Positions 1-8,786 are shown, numbered from the stretch's first letter. The stretch: 64,000 nucleotides of DNA from Treponema sp. UBA4873 (GCA_002399405.1 DHDP01000013.1:192421-256420), one strand, 5' to 3'. The notes: generated by a model not told the origin, from the letters alone. A program made the numbers and translations.

Positions 1-99
1 TTCGCCGCCGGAAATCCTAAGATTAACATTATTAAGCGCATCGAACGATTTGTTCTGCCGTATGTATTTCCTGCCTATGTTTTTTGCCTCAAGCGTCAT
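1..99 (-). CDS. ABC transporter ATPase, N-terminal fragment (runs off window)
   Basis: The ATG at 99 opens a frame that stays open for all 33 codons to the window edge and begins MTLEAKNIGRKYIRQ, with a LNNVNLRISGGE strand typical of the start of an ABC ATPase just before the Walker A loop. It overlaps the stop of the upstream FtsX-type permease by an ATGA junction, so the two are translationally coupled and probably form one transporter. The Walker motifs lie outside the window, so the family assignment rests on the N-terminal pattern and the neighbour. Confidence 0.75.
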   Translation of the reverse strand, partial: MTLEAKNIGRKYIRQNKSFDALNNVNLRISGGE

Positions 100-1313
100 C
101 CGTTCACCTCATGTACTAATGAAACAGGTTCCATATTGTTAATACGAACGAATTGTGCAGTAAGTGAAATCAGGTACAATACACTGACAGCGGCGGACAT
201 TTCAAGAACAATCCGGGTCATTGAATATACGTCCGGAAGCACATACGGAACTGCAAACAATTCCTTAAGGTGCGTATCAAACAGCCTCAGAAATATGGTT
301 ATCGAAACGAATCCCGCCGTACTGCCGGTTCCCGCAAGCAGCGCCGTTTCAGTAAAGAGCATGCGGAATATCTGCGTCTTCCGTATACCAGCCGTAAGCA
401 TGTTTCCGAATTCCCTGCTTCTTGTCTGCACCGTCACCGCAGACAGCGCGAACAGTGCAGTACCTGCGAAAACAAAGAAAAGGAACATCAGCATTTTTCC
501 GTATATGCGGAAATCCCTAAGCGTGTCTGCAAACCTCGAGACTAACTCGTCACCGGCAAACACGCGTATTCCCGCTGCACCGTACTGTTCGGCAACAGCA
601 GTTTTAAGACCTTCAGAGGCAGTACTTCCGTCAGTTTTGACGAAAACCGCGGATATGCTCCGATTTCCGGAAAACGGCAGCTGATTTTTATAGCGCGGAT
701 CACCGGCAATCGCGTAAGCCGCACCGTACGTGATAAAGGCGCTGCTGTCGTATCCTATGCCCGTTTCATCAAGGACGGCCTTAACTGTAAAATGTCTGCC
801 GAAAAACTGTACTGATTCGCCGGGCTTTTTTCGTATATTCCTGCCGACTATTATTTCATCGTCGCTGATACTGCCGATTCCTTTTTCAGAAAGCCAGGGG
901 CCGACGGAAAAATCAGTTTCCGGGTCAAAGGCAATCAGCTGTATCAGATTGTCGCAGCACGACGCTCCGAGCGAAGCCAGAAACAGCTGCGAACTTACTT
1001 TTGAAACGCCTTTTACCGCCGCTATTCTGTCGATCCAGTTCCGCTCAAAATTGACGGTGCACGGCTTTCCGAGAAAAAGAGCGTTGTCGACATTCGTAAC
1101 ATACGCAGCCGGTACGACAATAACGTCCGCACCGAGCCGCTGCCGGGCACGCTCTATGCCTTCACCCATGCTCTCCGAAAGAAAACTGCTCAGAAACAGC
1201 AGAGCGGCCGTAACGGCAAACAGTATGAGCAGTACGACGGAACGAAATCTCTGATGAATAACATTTTTTACTGCTGCCCGTCCGGCGGTTATTTTTTTTA
1301 TCTGTCCGTTCAT
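96..1313 (-). CDS. FtsX/MacB-type ABC transporter permease
   Basis: A 405-residue permease with the FtsX/MacB layout: one membrane segment near residues 24-44, a large extracytoplasmic domain to about 272, then three membrane segments near 274-296, 316-342 and 368-390. The start is preceded by GGAGG. The external domain has a CC pair (SLGASCCDN). It lies between a DUF4418 gene and an ABC ATPase. In other bacteria similar FtsX permeases accompany DUF2318/DUF4418 proteins in putative iron-related export or redox clusters; a DUF2318 gene does occur 12 kb away here. The substrate cannot be read from the sequence. Confidence 0.85.
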   Translation of the reverse strand: MNGQIKKITAGRAAVKNVIHQRFRSVVLLILFAVTAALLFLSSFLSESMGEGIERARQRLGADVIVVPAAYVTNVDNALFLGKPCTVNFERNWIDRIAAVKGVSKVSSQLFLASLGASCCDNLIQLIAFDPETDFSVGPWLSEKGIGSISDDEIIVGRNIRKKPGESVQFFGRHFTVKAVLDETGIGYDSSAFITYGAAYAIAGDPRYKNQLPFSGNRSISAVFVKTDGSTASEGLKTAVAEQYGAAGIRVFAGDELVSRFADTLRDFRIYGKMLMFLFFVFAGTALFALSAVTVQTRSREFGNMLTAGIRKTQIFRMLFTETALLAGTGSTAGFVSITIFLRLFDTHLKELFAVPYVLPDVYSMTRIVLEMSAAVSVLYLISLTAQFVRINNMEPVSLVHEVNG

Positions 1314-1340
1314 ACTGTCGCCTCCGTTGCGTGTATCAGA

Positions 1341-1751
1341 TTAGTGCAGATGCTCTCTCCCGCTTTTCATAATAAGCACGATGAGGTTTCCCGCCGTAAC
1401 TATAAGAGTAATTATTCCTATTGCATAAATCGCAGGAAACGTGACCGTTCGGCACGGCATCGTGTTCATCGAACATCCGCCTATAAGGACAAACGGAAGC
1501 AGAATGACGAAAATCGTATCAGCCGCGGCAAAAATCGATGTATAAATTTTCTCCCGTGTTGTCGAAGAAAACACATACAATCCGGCCGACACAAAAAGCA
1601 GCACCGCCGTTCCTGTTTCCGCGCGTACGGTCCACCAGCATTTCATCGGAGGTTCCGTGAGTTCGCATACTTTGAACAACGTGTGCGGCCCGGCAAGCAG
1701 AAGTACTGCCGCTGCGGTGTAAACGACTGAAATGAAAATCTTATTTTTCAT
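1341..1751 (-). CDS. DUF4418-family four-helix membrane protein
   Basis: A 136-residue protein with four predicted membrane segments (about residues 5-25, 46-62, 70-92 and 106-128). The short Cys motif GGCSMNTMPC in the loop before the last helix is the kind of signature seen in DUF4418 proteins. The start has an AAGGAGAAAGT ribosome binding site. Only 23 bp separate it from the sulfonate-type ATPase gene upstream, so it could be read from the cysK transcript, and it is 27 bp from the FtsX permease. The function is unknown; it is probably an accessory subunit of the FtsX transporter. Confidence 0.7.
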   Translation of the reverse strand: MKNKIFISVVYTAAAVLLLAGPHTLFKVCELTEPPMKCWWTVRAETGTAVLLFVSAGLYVFSSTTREKIYTSIFAAADTIFVILLPFVLIGGCSMNTMPCRTVTFPAIYAIGIITLIVTAGNLIVLIMKSGREHLH

Positions 1752-1774
1752 ACTTTCTCCTTTTGTTAATAAAC

Positions 1775-2560
1775 TTACAGATTATACTCCGGCTGATGAA
1801 TGACGCCGCCGTAATTCAACGCATCGAGAATTCTTTTTCGGTACGAAATGAACACGTCCTGATTTCGCGCGCGCGGACGCGGCAGATTTATAACGACGGT
1901 CTCCTGTATCTTCGCGGGACGAGGGGTCATGATGACAACCTGATCGGAAAGATACACCGCTTCGTCAACGTCGTGCGTCACCATAAGCATGGTCATCCCC
2001 GATTCCCGCCATATGCGCATAATTTCATCCTGCATGTTCATGCGGGTAAAAGCGTCGAGCGCTCCGAGCGGTTCGTCGAGCAGGAGAACCTTAGGGTGAC
2101 CGACGAGCGCCCGTGCAAGAGAGGCGCGCTGAGCCATTCCGCCCGACACCTGATGCGGATATGCGTGCCTGAAATCCTCCAGTCCCACAAGTCTGATAAA
2201 CTCGTCCACGTCCTTCTTTTTTTCTTTGTATATGTGTCTGGCTTTGAGGCCGAACGCGACGTTGTCCCTGATTGTCATCCACGGAAAAAGATTCGCCTGC
2301 TGGAAAGCAAATCCGATTTCACTCCCCGGTTCCTTCACCGCTTCCCCGTCGAGAAAAACTTCTCCTTCCGTCGGTTCGTCGAGCCCTGAAACGATTCTCA
2401 GCAGCGTCGATTTTCCGCAGCCAGACGGCCCGATGAACGAAACGAATTTTCCCGGTTCAATGTCTATGCTCAAATCCCTGAACGCGGTTACGGTATCTTC
2501 TTCGGGACGGGTCTTTTCGAAAACGCGCGTCACATGCCTGATGCTCAGGTTTCCTACCAT
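1775..2560 (-). CDS. Sulfonate/nitrate/taurine-type ABC transporter ATPase
   Basis: A 261-residue ATPase of the SsuB/TauB/NrtD group. Walker A is GPSGCGKST near residues 44-52, the Q-loop is FQQANLFPW, the signature is VSGGMAQR and Walker B is VLLLDEPLGALDA. I chose the ATG at 2560 over one 21 bp upstream because GAAGGGAG lies 7-8 bases before it and the start overlaps the permease stop (ATGGTAG). It powers import with the permease at 2554-3522. No solute-binding protein is encoded beside the pair. Co-transcription with cysK suggests a sulfur compound as substrate, which is inference. Confidence 0.88.
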   Translation of the reverse strand: MVGNLSIRHVTRVFEKTRPEEDTVTAFRDLSIDIEPGKFVSFIGPSGCGKSTLLRIVSGLDEPTEGEVFLDGEAVKEPGSEIGFAFQQANLFPWMTIRDNVAFGLKARHIYKEKKKDVDEFIRLVGLEDFRHAYPHQVSGGMAQRASLARALVGHPKVLLLDEPLGALDAFTRMNMQDEIMRIWRESGMTMLMVTHDVDEAVYLSDQVVIMTPRPAKIQETVVINLPRPRARNQDVFISYRKRILDALNYGGVIHQPEYNL

Positions 2561-3522
2561 TTGATGACTCCCTTCTGCCACACAAGCAGTCTGCCGCGCA
2601 CTTTAAACAGCAACGTCAGAATGAGTGAGCACACCACCGCGATGATGAACAGCCCCGTGTATACGCCGGAATACACCATCATCTGTTTCTGCCAGTTGAT
2701 GTACCAGCCGATGCCCGCAGAAGTTCCGACCATTTCCGCCGTCATCAGAGTTATGAACGAACCGCACGTTCCGTTGAACAGTCCGAGAAATATACTCGGC
2801 ATAGCTCCCGGAACGGCGACGTGCCATATCTGATACGAATTGCTTGCGCCGAGCGTTCGCGACACTTCAAAATACGATTTGTTGATCGACTGAATGCCGC
2901 TGCTCGTCATGAGCGCCACCTGAAACCAGACAGTAAACGCAATAAGAAACACGCTCGCTGAATAACTTGTCGGAAAACTCGAAAGCGCAAGCGGAATCCA
3001 TGCGGTCGTCGGAATAGGTCCCAGTACTTTAACAACGGGGTTAAGCCAGTACGCGGCGCGCCTGCTGAATCCGAGAAGTACGCCGGAGAAAAAACCGACC
3101 ACGGCGCCGAAAAAGAAACCCGTCGCAAGAAGACGCAGCGAAAACAGAACGCACTTGAGCAGAAATATTCTGTCGTGCAGGAACGTCTCGACGATGCGGT
3201 CGAGCGACGGAAAAAAAAGAACGGGCAGTACGACGAATTTCAGAGTGAACACGTTCAGTATGTTGAAAAACAGTATGATTCCGGCATACAGAGGTCCGTG
3301 ATACGCGAGGTACGAATCGAGCCGCGGAGCAAAAAACGAGACCGCATAGGCAACGGCATATATTCCCGTCAGAATCAGAAGCAGATACAGAAAATACGGA
3401 CGTGCGGCCGCTTTCTGCAGCGGCGAATCGGGAAGCGCCAGCTGGATGAGCAGCGCGAATCCGATTGAAGTCGGCGGAAGAATTTTTTTACTTTGTTTTA
3501 CCACAGCTGATTTCTGTATCAT
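2554..3522 (-). CDS. Sulfonate/nitrate/taurine-type ABC transporter permease
   Basis: A 322-residue inner-membrane permease of the SsuC/TauC type (BPD_transp_1 fold). It has two extra N-terminal helices (about 40-60 and 75-105) before the usual core, and the EAA-like loop reads SRTLGASNSYQIWHVAVPGA. The ATG at 3522 is preferred over GTG at 3525 because AGGGAAG is about 7 bases upstream. It lies 22 bp after cysK and overlaps the ATPase start. The usual binding-protein gene is missing here; the lipoprotein at 35837-36943 might be shared, but that gene sits in another complete system. Confidence 0.87.
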   Translation of the reverse strand: MIQKSAVVKQSKKILPPTSIGFALLIQLALPDSPLQKAAARPYFLYLLLILTGIYAVAYAVSFFAPRLDSYLAYHGPLYAGIILFFNILNVFTLKFVVLPVLFFPSLDRIVETFLHDRIFLLKCVLFSLRLLATGFFFGAVVGFFSGVLLGFSRRAAYWLNPVVKVLGPIPTTAWIPLALSSFPTSYSASVFLIAFTVWFQVALMTSSGIQSINKSYFEVSRTLGASNSYQIWHVAVPGAMPSIFLGLFNGTCGSFITLMTAEMVGTSAGIGWYINWQKQMMVYSGVYTGLFIIAVVCSLILTLLFKVRGRLLVWQKGVIKW

Positions 3523-3544
3523 CACAGCACTTCCCTGACAGACG

Positions 3545-4501
3545 CTACTCGGCGAACAGTCCCGTGCTCAGATAACGCAGCCCCGTGTCGGGCAGAATCA
3601 CCGCAATCGATTTCCCCTTGAATTCGGGACGCTCAGCAATCTGCGTTGCAGCCCAGAGCGCAGCCCCTGAAGAAACGCCGACGAGTATTCCGTCCGACTT
3701 TGCAACTTCACGAGCGGCTTTAAAGGCGTCAGCCGCACGAACGGTAATCGCTTCGTCGTAAATCGTCTTGTCGAGATTCGGCGGAACGCGGGAAGGATCG
3801 ACGTCTGAAAAACGGTGGACGCCCGTTATGTCGTTTTCCTCAAGTACCGGTTCGACCGCAGCGATGTAGATTTTTTTGTTTTTTCCTCTCAGATATTTTC
3901 CCGTGCCGCTCAGCGTTCCGCCCGTTCCGACGCTGGCGACGAACACGTCCACGTCTCCGCCCGTATCGCGCCAGATTTCCTCTCCGGTTGTCTCATAATG
4001 ACTCGCAGGATTTGCAGGATTCGCGAGCTGATTGACGTTTAAGTCGCCGCTCTGCGCCAAGAGGTCGAACAGAAGAAAACCGGCCGCCATGAAATCACCG
4101 CCCGTTTCGTCGAGCTTCTGTTTTACTTCGGGAACTTCGCTCATATTCACAAGCTCCGCTCCGTACGCTTTTATTACCTGCTTGCGTTCTTCGCTCACGA
4201 AGTCCTGAATATACGTTTTAAAATGATACCCTTTGGAAGCGGCCAGCGCCGCAAGCGCAATTCCCGTGTTTCCGCTCGTCACTTCGACGAACGAACCGCC
4301 CGGCTTCAAACTTCCGTTTTTTTCAGCATCCTCTATCATGCCTTTAGCAATACGGTCCTTTACGCTGTTCGTCGGGTTAAAATATTCAAGCTTTCCCAGA
4401 ATCGACGCGCTCAGATTGTGCCGCTTTTCATAGTTAACAAGCTCCAGAAGCGGCGTGTTCCCTACCAGTTCACTGATTGACTTGTGAATGTTTTTACTCA
4501 T
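3545..4501 (-). CDS. cysK: Cysteine synthase (O-acetylserine sulfhydrylase)
   Basis: A 318-residue fold-type II PLP enzyme, the usual length for CysK. It would make L-cysteine from O-acetylserine and sulfide. Visible landmarks are the Schiff-base Lys at about residue 48 (NPTNSVKDR), the substrate loop TSGNTGIALA, the phosphate-cradle loop GTGGTLSG and the C-terminal ILPDTGLRYLSTGLF. It is the first gene after leader 1 and a promoter with the CCTA-N9-TAGG operator, and is followed closely by a sulfonate-type permease and ATPase. The context fits assimilation of sulfide released from imported organic sulfur. Confidence 0.95.
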   Translation of the reverse strand: MSKNIHKSISELVGNTPLLELVNYEKRHNLSASILGKLEYFNPTNSVKDRIAKGMIEDAEKNGSLKPGGSFVEVTSGNTGIALAALAASKGYHFKTYIQDFVSEERKQVIKAYGAELVNMSEVPEVKQKLDETGGDFMAAGFLLFDLLAQSGDLNVNQLANPANPASHYETTGEEIWRDTGGDVDVFVASVGTGGTLSGTGKYLRGKNKKIYIAAVEPVLEENDITGVHRFSDVDPSRVPPNLDKTIYDEAITVRAADAFKAAREVAKSDGILVGVSSGAALWAATQIAERPEFKGKSIAVILPDTGLRYLSTGLFAE

Positions 4502-4529
4502 AGTTTATCTCCCATTAAAAATAAGACTC

Positions 4530-4697
4530 AAAAAAAAGTCCCGACACCGCTTCCAATTGCAGTATCAGGACCTCCGGTTATCCAGTCAGTTCCCCGGGAA
4601 ACGCTTCCCGTACAGTTACGCAGAACACGCTGAGTAAATCCTCATGACTTAATCAGCGGTCCCTTGTACTCCTTATTTACCTACTTTTATAATAGGT
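4530..4697 (-). promoter_or_regulatory. Leader RNA 1 with attenuator upstream of cysK
   Basis: Read on the minus strand, the transcript from the promoter at about 4705-4733 would contain a GCTGA/TCAGC stem (about 4630-4660), a hairpin CGGGAA/TTCCCG (about 4591-4612), then a conserved hairpin at 4568-4593 (CTGG-ATAA-CCGG core flanked by GGAAC and GGTCC). Last comes a terminator whose arms are 4559-4571 and 4538-4550, followed by eight U. The 3' strand of the conserved hairpin is also the start of the terminator 5' arm, so the two are mutually exclusive. The same module recurs at 8787, 18572 and 39741. Confidence 0.75.
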
Positions 4698-4733
4698 TTT
4701 TAGTATATTATAATTGTTTCACCCATTTGTCAA
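4680..4733 (-). promoter_or_regulatory. Promoter and 17-bp operator for cysK
   Basis: On the minus strand TTGACA (4728-4733), a 17-base spacer and TAATAT (4705-4710) form a near-consensus sigma-70 promoter. The palindrome CCTACTTTTATAATAGG (4680-4696), form CCTA-N9-TAGG, lies just downstream of the -10 box, about +5 to +20. A further CCTACTAAAATA half-site lies directly upstream of the -35 box. The arrangement suggests repression by a dimeric regulator. Confidence 0.78.
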
Positions 4734-4780
4734 GTATTTTAGTAGGCAATAAAGGGAATGTTTCACAAATTCAAACTTAT

Positions 4781-5932
4781 TTAATCGGCTTCATTCAGAT
4801 ACTCGAAAACGTAGTTAATGAGAAATTCAACTCCGTATTTCAGAACGCCTTCGTCGACTATCGTTTTGTTCGTATGGCCGACTGTATATTTCTCATTGAC
4901 CGCAGCACCCACATGAATGAACGTTCCCGGTATAAATTTCTGATAAAGCGCAAAGTCCTCTCCGCCCATGAACGGTCTCCCCCATTTTACAGCTTTGCTG
5001 CCGTAAAGACGCTGTATGACTTTTACAGCCCTGTCGGTGCAGGTTTTGTCATTATTCACGGAAACACCCGGCCCCCAGAAATCCGCGGCAACATCGGCAC
5101 CTGCAGTCTCCGCTATATTTGCCGCGATTTCCCGTACCGATTTATTAAAAATGTACACATTTGATTCCTGAAGCGTTCTGAAATTATACGATATATCGAC
5201 AGATACAGGTTTGCCGTTTTCCTGATGAGTAGCTACGACAGTCGGGACGGTAACAACCTGCTCGTTCTGCGGATACCCGTATGCGGCAAGAGCGCTCACG
5301 TTGTTTATTATCTGCGACGCGGTAATTATGAGATTGGAAGTAAGGCTGTCGCGTTTTTTCAGATGGATTTCGATGTTCGCGCCTATTGAACTCGCAATTC
5401 CGTATCCTACTTCGAATACGCCGAGATCGAGCGTCGTTGCATTATGAAGTCCTATGATAGTGTCAACATCATTCAGTCCGCCGGCTGCAACGATTTTTTT
5501 CGCTCCGGCGCCGATCTCTTCGCCTTCCTGAAAAAATATCTTTACGGTTCCGTGAATCTGCTCTTTCAGTTCATTGAGCAGCTTTGCAGTTCCAAGCATA
5601 AAAGTGATATGAGAGTCATGGCCGCAGGCATGCATAACGCCCTCGTTCTTCGACGAAAACGGAACACCAGTTTCTTCTTCGACAGGCAGCGCATCAATGT
5701 CACCGCGCAGCGCTATTGTCTTTCCGGTTTTACTTCCTTTTATCGTTGCTATGATGCTCGTTGCGGGAATTTTTTCATAGCTTATGCCGAGCCTGTCGAG
5801 TTCGCCTGCAATATATTCGCAGGTTTTAAATTCCTGACTTCCAAGTTCGGGATATTCATGAAAATGCTCGTAATTTTTTCTCAGATAGGTATCATTATCT
5901 TCGACAAGTTTTCTTATTTCTTCCTGTGACAT
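4781..5932 (-). CDS. M20-family amidohydrolase / N-acyl-amino-acid deacylase
   Basis: A 383-residue M20 metal hydrolase of the amidohydrolase/hippurate-hydrolase type. Metal-binding and catalytic landmarks are LRGDIDALP, MHACGHDSH (about residues 97-105), FFQEGEEIGAGAK and a late GGEDFALY. The family removes acyl groups from N-acyl amino acids or related amides. It ends an operon with a cystine-type ABC importer. In Bacillus subtilis the CymR-controlled ytmI operon pairs cystine-type importers with deacylases that salvage S-modified N-acetylcysteines, and a similar role is my inference. AGGGAG precedes the start. Confidence 0.88.
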   Translation of the reverse strand: MSQEEIRKLVEDNDTYLRKNYEHFHEYPELGSQEFKTCEYIAGELDRLGISYEKIPATSIIATIKGSKTGKTIALRGDIDALPVEEETGVPFSSKNEGVMHACGHDSHITFMLGTAKLLNELKEQIHGTVKIFFQEGEEIGAGAKKIVAAGGLNDVDTIIGLHNATTLDLGVFEVGYGIASSIGANIEIHLKKRDSLTSNLIITASQIINNVSALAAYGYPQNEQVVTVPTVVATHQENGKPVSVDISYNFRTLQESNVYIFNKSVREIAANIAETAGADVAADFWGPGVSVNNDKTCTDRAVKVIQRLYGSKAVKWGRPFMGGEDFALYQKFIPGTFIHVGAAVNEKYTVGHTNKTIVDEGVLKYGVEFLINYVFEYLNEAD

Positions 5933-5947
5933 TTCCGACGCTCCCTG

Positions 5948-6295
5948 TTATTCACCGAACGCTATATCGACAGTGCCTGCATTTACGGATGCGATTTTTT
6001 CCGCCGTGTCGGTTACTATTTTTCTTGTTTTTTCTATTTCGTCTTTCGTTTCGAAGACACCCTCGTATGTTATATCCGCCGTATCGGGAATAATATTCGA
6101 TTTCTGCCCCGCATTGAATTCAACAGGTTCGAATCTGAAATTGTCGAAACTGTCGAATTCATACGCAAGTCTTGCTGTTATGATATTTATTATTTCCGCA
6201 GCAGTGACTATAGGATCATGACATTTAAATGGAACGGAACTGTGTCCGCCTTTTCCGTTTACTGTAATTTTTGCAGAAAGTAAATTTGCTGCCAT
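5948..6295 (-). CDS. Stand-alone M20 dimerisation (lid) domain protein
   Basis: A 115-residue ORF that matches only the lid/dimerisation domain of M20 peptidases, including the catalytic-histidine segment ITVNGKGGHSSVP and the following IIPDTADITYEG strand. Both metal-binding lobes are missing. The ATG at 6295 has a good site (GGAGG, 6 bases upstream), so it looks translated. It sits between the ABC ATPase and the full M20 gene, 15 bp from the latter. It could be a remnant of a duplicated M20 gene or a deliberate accessory subunit; the intact frame and RBS leave both open. Confidence 0.65.
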   Translation of the reverse strand: MAANLLSAKITVNGKGGHSSVPFKCHDPIVTAAEIINIITARLAYEFDSFDNFRFEPVEFNAGQKSNIIPDTADITYEGVFETKDEIEKTRKIVTDTAEKIASVNAGTVDIAFGE

Positions 6296-6322
6296 AACAG
6301 GCCTCCACATATACTCAATTTA

Positions 6323-7081
6323 TTATATTGCATATTCCGGCGGAATCCTTACGTTATTTTTCGCGAGAAATTCCTTTGTACGGAGATTTTGCGGAGCGTT
6401 GAAAATCTGCTCCGGTGTTCCGCTTTCGACGATTCTGCCTTTTTCGAGAAAAATCACCTTTGTCGCTACGTTGTATACGAACGACATTTCGTGCGAAACG
6501 AGAATCATCGTATTGCCGTTCTCTGCTATTTTTCTGATTGTCTGAAGCACTTCCTCCACCAGTTCAGGGTCGAGCGCGGAAGTAGGTTCGTCGAACAGAA
6601 GCAGTTCCGGTTCCATAGCAAGCGCGCGTGCAATGGCAACCCGCTGCTGTTGTCCGCCCGACAAATGCTGCGGATAATAATCGCTCCTGTCGGAAAGGCC
6701 CACGAGCGACAATTCTTTTTCGGCGATCTTTTCAGCCTCTTCTCTACTCTTTTTCTTAACAACAATAAGCCCTTCCATAACATTTTCAAGCGCTGTCTTT
6801 TTCTTAAAGAGATTAAACTGCTGAAACACCATGCCGATCCGCTTCCGCAGCTCTATTATGTCTTTCTTCGCATGCAGCACATAATCGAATTGAAAATCGT
6901 CCAATGAAATAGCTCCTCGTTCCGGTTTCTCAAGAAGGTCTATGCATCTCAAAAACGTCGACTTACCCGTTCCCGACGGACCTATAATTGCAACAACATC
7001 GCCCTTGCCGATTGAAACGCTCACTCCGTCAAGCACGGTGTTTCCGTTGAAAGATTTGTAAATATCTTTTATCTCAATCAT
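6323..7081 (-). CDS. Polar amino-acid (cystine-type) ABC transporter ATPase
   Basis: A 252-residue ATPase of the GlnQ/TcyN group. Walker A is GPSGTGKST (about 33-41), the Q-loop is FQQFNLFKKKTALENV, the signature is LSGGQQQRVAIARAL and Walker B is LLLFDEPTSALDPE. Members energise uptake of polar amino acids such as cystine, glutamine or histidine. It is tightly spaced with the permease (3 bp) and binding protein upstream. Given the promoter operator and leader shared with cysK, cystine or an S-substituted cysteine is the likeliest substrate. Confidence 0.9.
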   Translation of the reverse strand: MIEIKDIYKSFNGNTVLDGVSVSIGKGDVVAIIGPSGTGKSTFLRCIDLLEKPERGAISLDDFQFDYVLHAKKDIIELRKRIGMVFQQFNLFKKKTALENVMEGLIVVKKKSREEAEKIAEKELSLVGLSDRSDYYPQHLSGGQQQRVAIARALAMEPELLLFDEPTSALDPELVEEVLQTIRKIAENGNTMILVSHEMSFVYNVATKVIFLEKGRIVESGTPEQIFNAPQNLRTKEFLAKNNVRIPPEYAI

Positions 7082-7084
7082 ATG

Positions 7085-7840
7085 TTATTGTCCCCTGCAT
7101 TCGGCAACGGCTACTTTTGCGGAATCGTTTTTTCCGACAACATCAGGCACTTTCACTGCTTTACTGATAAGACGGATAATCTGTTCAAGCACAATAACAA
7201 GCGCCCAATAAATTACCGCGAGCGCAACGTATGCCTCAAAGTAGCGGTAATCGCGCCCTGCTAGAATTTTTCCCGCGGCCGTCATCTCTATGACAGAACA
7301 GCTGAACGCAAGCGACGTACCTTTTATTAATCCTATAAGCGTGTTGCCGAGCGGCTGAATCGCAAGCTCCACGGCCTCCGGAATGACGATTCTCCTGAGG
7401 GACTGCCACCCCGTCATACCGATTGCCTGCGCTGCTTCCACCTGTCCCTTGTCGACTGCTTCGAGCGCCGAGCTTATGACAACGGAGTTATATGCGGCCT
7501 GATTGAGCGCAAGCGCGGCTATCGCGTAAATAATCGGCGGAATGGCCGCTACGTTGTAATCTGTTCCGTTCCAGTAATTAAGGTACTGAAGAAAAATCGG
7601 TATGCCGAAATACGAAACGTACAGCTGCACAATAATCGGCGTTCCCCGTATCACCGAGATGAAAACGATCGACAGCTGATTCAGCACTTTGATTTTTTTT
7701 ATGCGGATAACCGCGATAACGAAACCGAGCAGCAGGCCCAGCACCATCGACCATAATGTCAAATATAACGTAACGGGAAGATATTTCAACATTGCGGCAA
7801 TATCAGTGCCGACAACCTTTATATCGAACAGATTCAGCAT
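7085..7840 (-). CDS. Polar amino-acid (cystine-type) ABC transporter permease
   Basis: A 251-residue HisM/GlnP-type permease with about five membrane segments and the family loop GQVEAAQAIGMTGWQSLRRI, which docks on the ATPase. The N-terminal part contains the usual FISVIRGTPIIVQLYV motif. It lies 12 bp after the binding-protein gene and 3 bp before the ATPase gene, forming a complete three-part importer. Since only one permease is encoded, it would act as a homodimer. Confidence 0.9.
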   Translation of the reverse strand: MLNLFDIKVVGTDIAAMLKYLPVTLYLTLWSMVLGLLLGFVIAVIRIKKIKVLNQLSIVFISVIRGTPIIVQLYVSYFGIPIFLQYLNYWNGTDYNVAAIPPIIYAIAALALNQAAYNSVVISSALEAVDKGQVEAAQAIGMTGWQSLRRIVIPEAVELAIQPLGNTLIGLIKGTSLAFSCSVIEMTAAGKILAGRDYRYFEAYVALAVIYWALVIVLEQIIRLISKAVKVPDVVGKNDSAKVAVAECRGQ

Positions 7841-7852
7841 AGCGGCCTCTGT

Positions 7853-8749
7853 TTATTTACCGTCGGTAATTTCGTGCGCTTTTTCCACATCCGCGAGCGC
7901 AGGGGCAATGTTTTTCCCTTCGAAATATTTTCCGCTGATAGTTCCGATTGTTCCGTCCGCAAGCGCTTCTCGGTATGCCTTGTTCATGTCAGCAGCAAGC
8001 TGAGGATTTTTTTTCGAAACTATGAAAAAATTTCCGAGCGTAAGCAGCGGGCCGCCGACTGCTCCGAGTTCCTCCTTCGTTACATCAATAAATTGAAGTC
8101 CCTTTATTCCCGCATTCTTAACCTGGCTCTTCATAGAAACTGTCGTAAAGAAATAAAAATCTATCTTGCCGGCCGACACGTCGACCGGATACGTATTAAC
8201 GTTGTCGACGTATATCAGTTTCACCGGATTTTCGGGATGCTGTTTATTATACGTCTCGAACAAATTGGCGTTATACGAAGACGAATCGACTTCAGTTGTA
8301 TGGCCGCCGATGTCCTTAAACGATTTGATTTCGCTGTTTCCCTGTTTAACAAGAAGCGCGTGCGGATCAAAAGCATATTCATCCGTAAAGATGTATTTTT
8401 CGCCGCGCGATTTATTGTAGCCGAAATGATTGCATCCGACCTGATATAATCCCGCATCGATGCCGGTGAATATCGAAGGAAATTCAGTTATCTGAATGCT
8501 GAATTCGTACCGGGGAAGGCGACTGAAAATTTCCGTGAGCACTTCTATATCATACCCGGTTAATTTTCCGCTGTTATCCACCGTTACGAACGGAGCAGGA
8601 CCTCCGCTCGTTGCCGCGACAATCCTCTGTTTTTGAACGGAAGAACCGTCGTTCTTTTTTTTGCTCTTCGAAAATCCGCCGAAGACAACAGTCGTCATCA
8701 TGAATACAGCCGCCAGAACACGCACTGCGGAATTATTTATTTTTTTCAT
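7853..8749 (-). CDS. Polar amino-acid ABC transporter substrate-binding protein without lipobox Cys
   Basis: A 298-residue SBP_bac_3 protein. It has a signal peptide, then the periplasmic binding fold starting near IVAATSGGPAPFVTVDNSGKL, with the GYDIEVLTEI segment and the FTDEYAFDPHALLV strand. At the expected lipobox it reads VFGGFSKS where other binding proteins here read TACSKK or TGCSKK, so the acylated Cys is replaced by Phe (TTT, one base from TGT). The protein may be a free periplasmic binder or signal-anchored. It heads the operon behind leader 2. Confidence 0.87.
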   Translation of the reverse strand: MKKINNSAVRVLAAVFMMTTVVFGGFSKSKKKNDGSSVQKQRIVAATSGGPAPFVTVDNSGKLTGYDIEVLTEIFSRLPRYEFSIQITEFPSIFTGIDAGLYQVGCNHFGYNKSRGEKYIFTDEYAFDPHALLVKQGNSEIKSFKDIGGHTTEVDSSSYNANLFETYNKQHPENPVKLIYVDNVNTYPVDVSAGKIDFYFFTTVSMKSQVKNAGIKGLQFIDVTKEELGAVGGPLLTLGNFFIVSKKNPQLAADMNKAYREALADGTIGTISGKYFEGKNIAPALADVEKAHEITDGK

Positions 8750-8786
8750 ATTGATGCCTCCTTGAATATGAAAATGAAGTGAAAAT

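Noticed and set aside
4530..4697. T-box leader for cysteine tRNA (a TGGA element is present in the conserved hairpin)
   Set aside because: Copy 4 reads CCGG where TGGN would be needed, copies 3 and 4 have no room for a specifier stem, and the element forms a stable hairpin with compensatory changes.
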